A stretch of 64,000 nucleotides of DNA from Paucidesulfovibrio gracilis DSM 16080. GTDB taxonomy: Bacteria > Desulfobacterota > Desulfovibrionia > Desulfovibrionales > Desulfovibrionaceae. The notes under the pieces were generated by a model, which was not told the origin of the DNA, did not search any database, and was given only the letters and a program-made list of their open reading frames with translations. Both the position numbers and the translations under genes were made by a program. The first letter of the stretch is position 1. Each line of letters opens with the position of its first letter. Shown here one piece after another: positions 61,084 through 64,000 of the stretch. The stretch spans positions 124,001 through 188,000 of the forward strand of contig NZ_FUYC01000002.1 in the NCBI RefSeq assembly GCF_900167125.1. Reading direction: 5' to 3'.

Positions 61084-63351
61084 TTATTGTTTGGGGATGG
61101 CCTTGAACAGCGCGTAGCAGAGCGCGTCCATGTCCACGGGCTTGGCCAGATAGTCGTCCATGCCCGCGTCCAGAAAGGCCTCCCGGTCCTCCTGCATGAC
61201 GTGGGCCGTGAGTGCGATGATGTGGGTGTCCCGGTTGTTTTCCCCGGCTTCCCCGTCACGGATCATGCGAGTCAGTTCCAGGCCGTTGAGCAGGGGCATC
61301 TGAATGTCCATGAGCACGGCGTCGAACCGTTCGCTCCGAAGCATTTCCAGGGCTTCACGGCCGTTTTCGGCCGTACTGGGCGAATGCCCCAGCCGATGCA
61401 AAAACCGGCGCGTGGCCAGGACGCTGACCCTGTCATCCTCGGCCAGGAGAATGCGCAGCGGCTGCTCTTTGATGATTTGGCAGATGTCTGCACCGATTTC
61501 ACACTCCTGCTGCTCCAGGGCAAAGGGGAGGGAAAGATGGATGCTGGTGCCTGTTCCGGGTTCCGATTCCACGGCGATGGTCCCGTGCATCATCCGCACG
61601 ATGCGGCTCACGATGCCCAGTCCCAGGCCGGCCCCGCCGTATCGCCGCGTGAAGGAGCCGTCCATTTGGGTGAATTCCTCAAACAGCAGGTCCACTTTTT
61701 CAGGGGGAATGCCGATGCCGGTGTCGCGGACCGTGAGCAGCACATTCAGCCCCCCGGGTTGGGTGGAATAGGGCAATGCCGTTGCCGAGACCTCCACCTC
61801 GCCCTTGGGGGTGAATTTGATGGCATTACCCACGAGGTTGAAGAGCATTTGGCGCACTCGGGCATCGTCCCCCACCAGGGTGGGCGGCACGCTGCGGTGT
61901 ACGACGGAATCCAGCCGCAGGTTTTTGTTTTGCGCCTGGACGGAAAAATTGCCCAGCACGGTGCGCAGACAGTCGCGCAGGGCGAACGGTCCGGGATGCA
62001 GGCGCATTTTGCCCGCTTCCAGACGGGAAAGGTCCAGCAGGTCGTCCAAAATGGCTTTGAGGTTGCGGGCCGTGGACATGGCCGTTGTCACGTATTCGTC
62101 CAGTTCCGGGTCCAGTTCCGCGGTCTGTGCCAGTTGGAGCATGCCGAAGATGCCGTTCAGCGGGGTGCGGATTTCGTGACTCATATTGGAAAGGAATTCA
62201 TCCTTGGCACGACTTGCGGCCTCCGCGCGTTCCTTGGCGGCCAGGATCTGCTGCTCCTGTTCCTTGCGTTCGGAAATATCCTGTATGTTGGCAACCCGGT
62301 AGAGAATATCCCCATCCTGGGCGAGGATGTTGGTCACATCGATCTGGGCCGGGAACTGGCTGCCGTCCTTGCGCTGTCGGGGCATCTCGAACGTATAGCG
62401 TTCCCGTTGCTCCAGCAGTTTGATGTGTTCGGTCAGACTGCTGTGATAGCCTTCGGGGAACAGCTCCTGTGCCTGTTTGCCCACTAGTTCTTCGGGGGAG
62501 TAGCCGTGCATTCGGGCGTATGCCGGGTTGACCATGGCCAGCTCGTATTGCTGGTCCGTGACGGAAACGCCCATGCCCGTATGTTTGAAGATCTGGCCCC
62601 AGCGTTCCAATTCGTTTTCGGACTGCTTGCGCTCCGTGATGTCCGTGGAAAGAGTGATCTGCACTTTACGGCCATCGTCCCAATCCACTTGGCGGGTTTG
62701 GTTGTGAAACCAACGTTGGGATTCTTCTGCTTTGGATTCCCAGACCAGAGGCTTGTCCGGTTGCTCGTTGCCCTTTTGTTCCCCCAGGGGACAGTTCGGG
62801 CAGGGGGAAGACCGACCCGCCAAGGAGTCCCAGCATTTGCGGCCCACGATGTCCGGTCCCAAGTCGCGCATGGCGCAGTCGTTGGCAAAGAGCACTTCGT
62901 TGGTTTCCGCGTCCGTGACATAGAGGTGGCTTTCAATGGCGTTCAGGGTTTCACGCAACCGTTCGTGAGCGAGTACCAAGCCGTTTTCACGGTGTTGCAG
63001 GGAGAGGTTGGCGGCTGTTTTGCATGCGGAAAGCTGCATGGCCTGGGCCTCGCGTTCCAGCAGCACCGCAAGCAGATCCACACTGTGGCGCACCAGGGTC
63101 AGTTCGTCCTCGGCCACGGCATCATCCAGGGGACCGTCCACCACGACCACGCCGTATTCGTCGGTCACGGTTTGCAATGGAAAGGCCGATTCCTGGGTGG
63201 AATCGGATTCCGGCGGCAGATAGCGGAATTCCAGTTCCGGGAAGATTTCCCCCATGGTGGCGCAATATGTGGACACGATGCGTTTTTGATCGTTTAAGCC
63301 GGAAAGGGCGGACATGAGAGTGAACAAATCCTGGGAGAGGCCGGCGCTCAT
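61084..63351 (-). CDS. PAS hybrid sensor histidine kinase with N-terminal GAF-like region
   Basis: 755 residues. Residues about 1-115 look like a divergent GAF-type sensor followed by a coil. The first PAS domain (about 130-245) contains KCWDSLAGRSSPCPNCPLGE, the same cysteine pattern as in the kinase at 57546. A second PAS (about 255-370) precedes HisKA with H392 in NMSHEIRTPLNG. The HATPase has NLVGNAIKF, DTGIGIPPEK and GAGLGLGIV. The C-terminal receiver (about 630-750) has D682 in LMDIQMPLLNG. The two kinases share architecture from the cysteine PAS onward and may be paralogues. Confidence 0.93.
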   Translation of the reverse strand: MSAGLSQDLFTLMSALSGLNDQKRIVSTYCATMGEIFPELEFRYLPPESDSTQESAFPLQTVTDEYGVVVVDGPLDDAVAEDELTLVRHSVDLLAVLLEREAQAMQLSACKTAANLSLQHRENGLVLAHERLRETLNAIESHLYVTDAETNEVLFANDCAMRDLGPDIVGRKCWDSLAGRSSPCPNCPLGEQKGNEQPDKPLVWESKAEESQRWFHNQTRQVDWDDGRKVQITLSTDITERKQSENELERWGQIFKHTGMGVSVTDQQYELAMVNPAYARMHGYSPEELVGKQAQELFPEGYHSSLTEHIKLLEQRERYTFEMPRQRKDGSQFPAQIDVTNILAQDGDILYRVANIQDISERKEQEQQILAAKERAEAASRAKDEFLSNMSHEIRTPLNGIFGMLQLAQTAELDPELDEYVTTAMSTARNLKAILDDLLDLSRLEAGKMRLHPGPFALRDCLRTVLGNFSVQAQNKNLRLDSVVHRSVPPTLVGDDARVRQMLFNLVGNAIKFTPKGEVEVSATALPYSTQPGGLNVLLTVRDTGIGIPPEKVDLLFEEFTQMDGSFTRRYGGAGLGLGIVSRIVRMMHGTIAVESEPGTGTSIHLSLPFALEQQECEIGADICQIIKEQPLRILLAEDDRVSVLATRRFLHRLGHSPSTAENGREALEMLRSERFDAVLMDIQMPLLNGLELTRMIRDGEAGENNRDTHIIALTAHVMQEDREAFLDAGMDDYLAKPVDMDALCYALFKAIPKQ

Positions 63352-63592
63352 TGCCGATTTCCTCCTTTGTCGGCGTCATTCCGTCGCTGTATCACCGGAG
63401 GGACCGGATTTGACGGGGATACAATCTGCGTCGAGTGGATACCATACATTCGTATTTATCCTATTTCAGTTTTGCCTTGGGCTGTCAATGCGGGGTCGGA
63501 TGGGCGGGGTTTGCTTGACAACCTGCCGTGGAGGTCGCATTTTCCCTCAGTCCGTCCCGGGGGGCGGCAAAACAGGATCTGTGGGTGTGACA

Positions 63593-64000
63593 ATGGAAAA
63601 TGATTTTTTTGTTGCCGGAGTGGACACGGGCGGCACCTTTACTGACGCGGTGGTGCTCGGTCCGGGAGGCAAGGTCTTGGGGCGTGCCAAGCGCCCTACC
63701 CGGCACCATGATCTGGGGACCGGAACCCTGGAGGCCTTGGGTGAGGCGCTGCGCCAGGCCGGTGGCGATGCAGACCGTCTGCGTCGGGTGGGCGTTTCCA
63801 CCACTTTGGCCACCAATAGTGTGGTGGAGGGGCGCGGCGCCCGGGTCGGGCTGTTCCAGATCGGTGTCCGCAAGCCTGTGCGGCTTCCGGTGGTTTCGGT
63901 GGAGTTTGTCCAAGGCGGTCACATGGTGGGCGGCCGGGAGGAGGCTCCTCTGGACGTGCAGGCGTTGGTGAACGGCGTGCGCCGGTTTCAGGGGCATGTG
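63593..64000 (+). CDS. Hydantoinase/oxoprolinase-family protein, N-terminal part
   Basis: The frame starts at ATG 63593 and runs off the right edge; 136 residues are visible of a family whose HyuA-type subunits are about 500-700 long. GVDTGGTFTDAVV is the ATP-binding hallmark of the N-terminal domain, and STTLATNSVVEGRGARVGL is the next conserved block. The family hydrolyses 5-oxoproline, hydantoins or related cyclic amides with ATP. The ribosome site is poor. It is divergent from the hybrid kinase, with a 240-base intergenic region. Confidence 0.9.
   Translation, partial: MENDFFVAGVDTGGTFTDAVVLGPGGKVLGRAKRPTRHHDLGTGTLEALGEALRQAGGDADRLRRVGVSTTLATNSVVEGRGARVGLFQIGVRKPVRLPVVSVEFVQGGHMVGGREEAPLDVQALVNGVRRFQGHV

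Noticed and set aside
63405-63440. Sequence GATTTGACGGGGAT, similar to the conserved start of tmRNA
   Set aside because: No tRNA-like 3' end, tag peptide or pseudoknots follow within the needed distance.

Overview
The window is a GC-rich, gene-dense stretch of bacterial chromosome. Gene content points to a sulfate-reducer-like member of the Desulfovibrionales: an aldehyde:ferredoxin oxidoreductase homologue, an archaeal-type FMN glutamate synthase, CheV, many PAS hybrid kinases, a ruvCAB cluster beside yebC, and lpxK next to rnr. This placement is inferred from gene content; there is no rRNA in the window to confirm it. No prophage, insertion sequence or CRISPR array was seen.

Layout. 1-11 kb holds the start of tex, a very large oxidoreductase-aldolase fusion, a TPR protein, two membrane proteins (DUF401 and YitT families) facing a shared terminator, and a pair of uncharacterised secreted proteins. 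11-14 kb is a glycine betaine/proline ABC importer (proVWX, minus strand). 14-21 kb is regulatory: a 1-kb AT-rich gap, a two-receiver diguanylate cyclase, a large hybrid kinase, a small zinc-ribbon protein, a LexA/CI-type repressor with a likely autoregulated promoter, and cheV. 21-31 kb is housekeeping: rnr, lpxK, tRNA-Ala(CGC), a CgeB-like glycosyltransferase, rlmE, yebC, ruvC, ruvA, ruvB, then a broken secreted-protein gene.

31-44 kb is one long type IV pilus operon. Its order (PilM/N fusion, PilO, PilP, secretin, AAA ATPase, assembly ATPase, platform protein, two prepilins, two retraction ATPases) matches the order of MSHA (mannose-sensitive haemagglutinin) loci. A second minus-strand cluster at 48-52 kb encodes four prepilin-like proteins in the order FimT-like, PilV-like, PilW-like, PilX-like, equivalent to mshC, mshD, mshO, mshP. 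The last is fused to two lectin-like domains, as if mshP and the lectin-containing mshQ had merged. The two clusters are separated by glutamate synthase, a diguanylate cyclase and a small secreted protein.

The most interesting functional link is that the pilus assembly ATPase begins with two 24-residue repeats, five residues apart, that fit the c-di-GMP-binding MshEN motif. Two diguanylate cyclases with GGEEF sites and intact inhibitory sites are encoded nearby. This suggests a c-di-GMP-controlled, lectin-tipped surface pilus.

52-64 kb holds an alkaline phosphatase, a YibE/F membrane protein, a glutaredoxin-thioredoxin reductase fusion, two further PAS hybrid kinases that share a cysteine motif, a LysE exporter, and the start of a hydantoinase/oxoprolinase gene cut by the window end.
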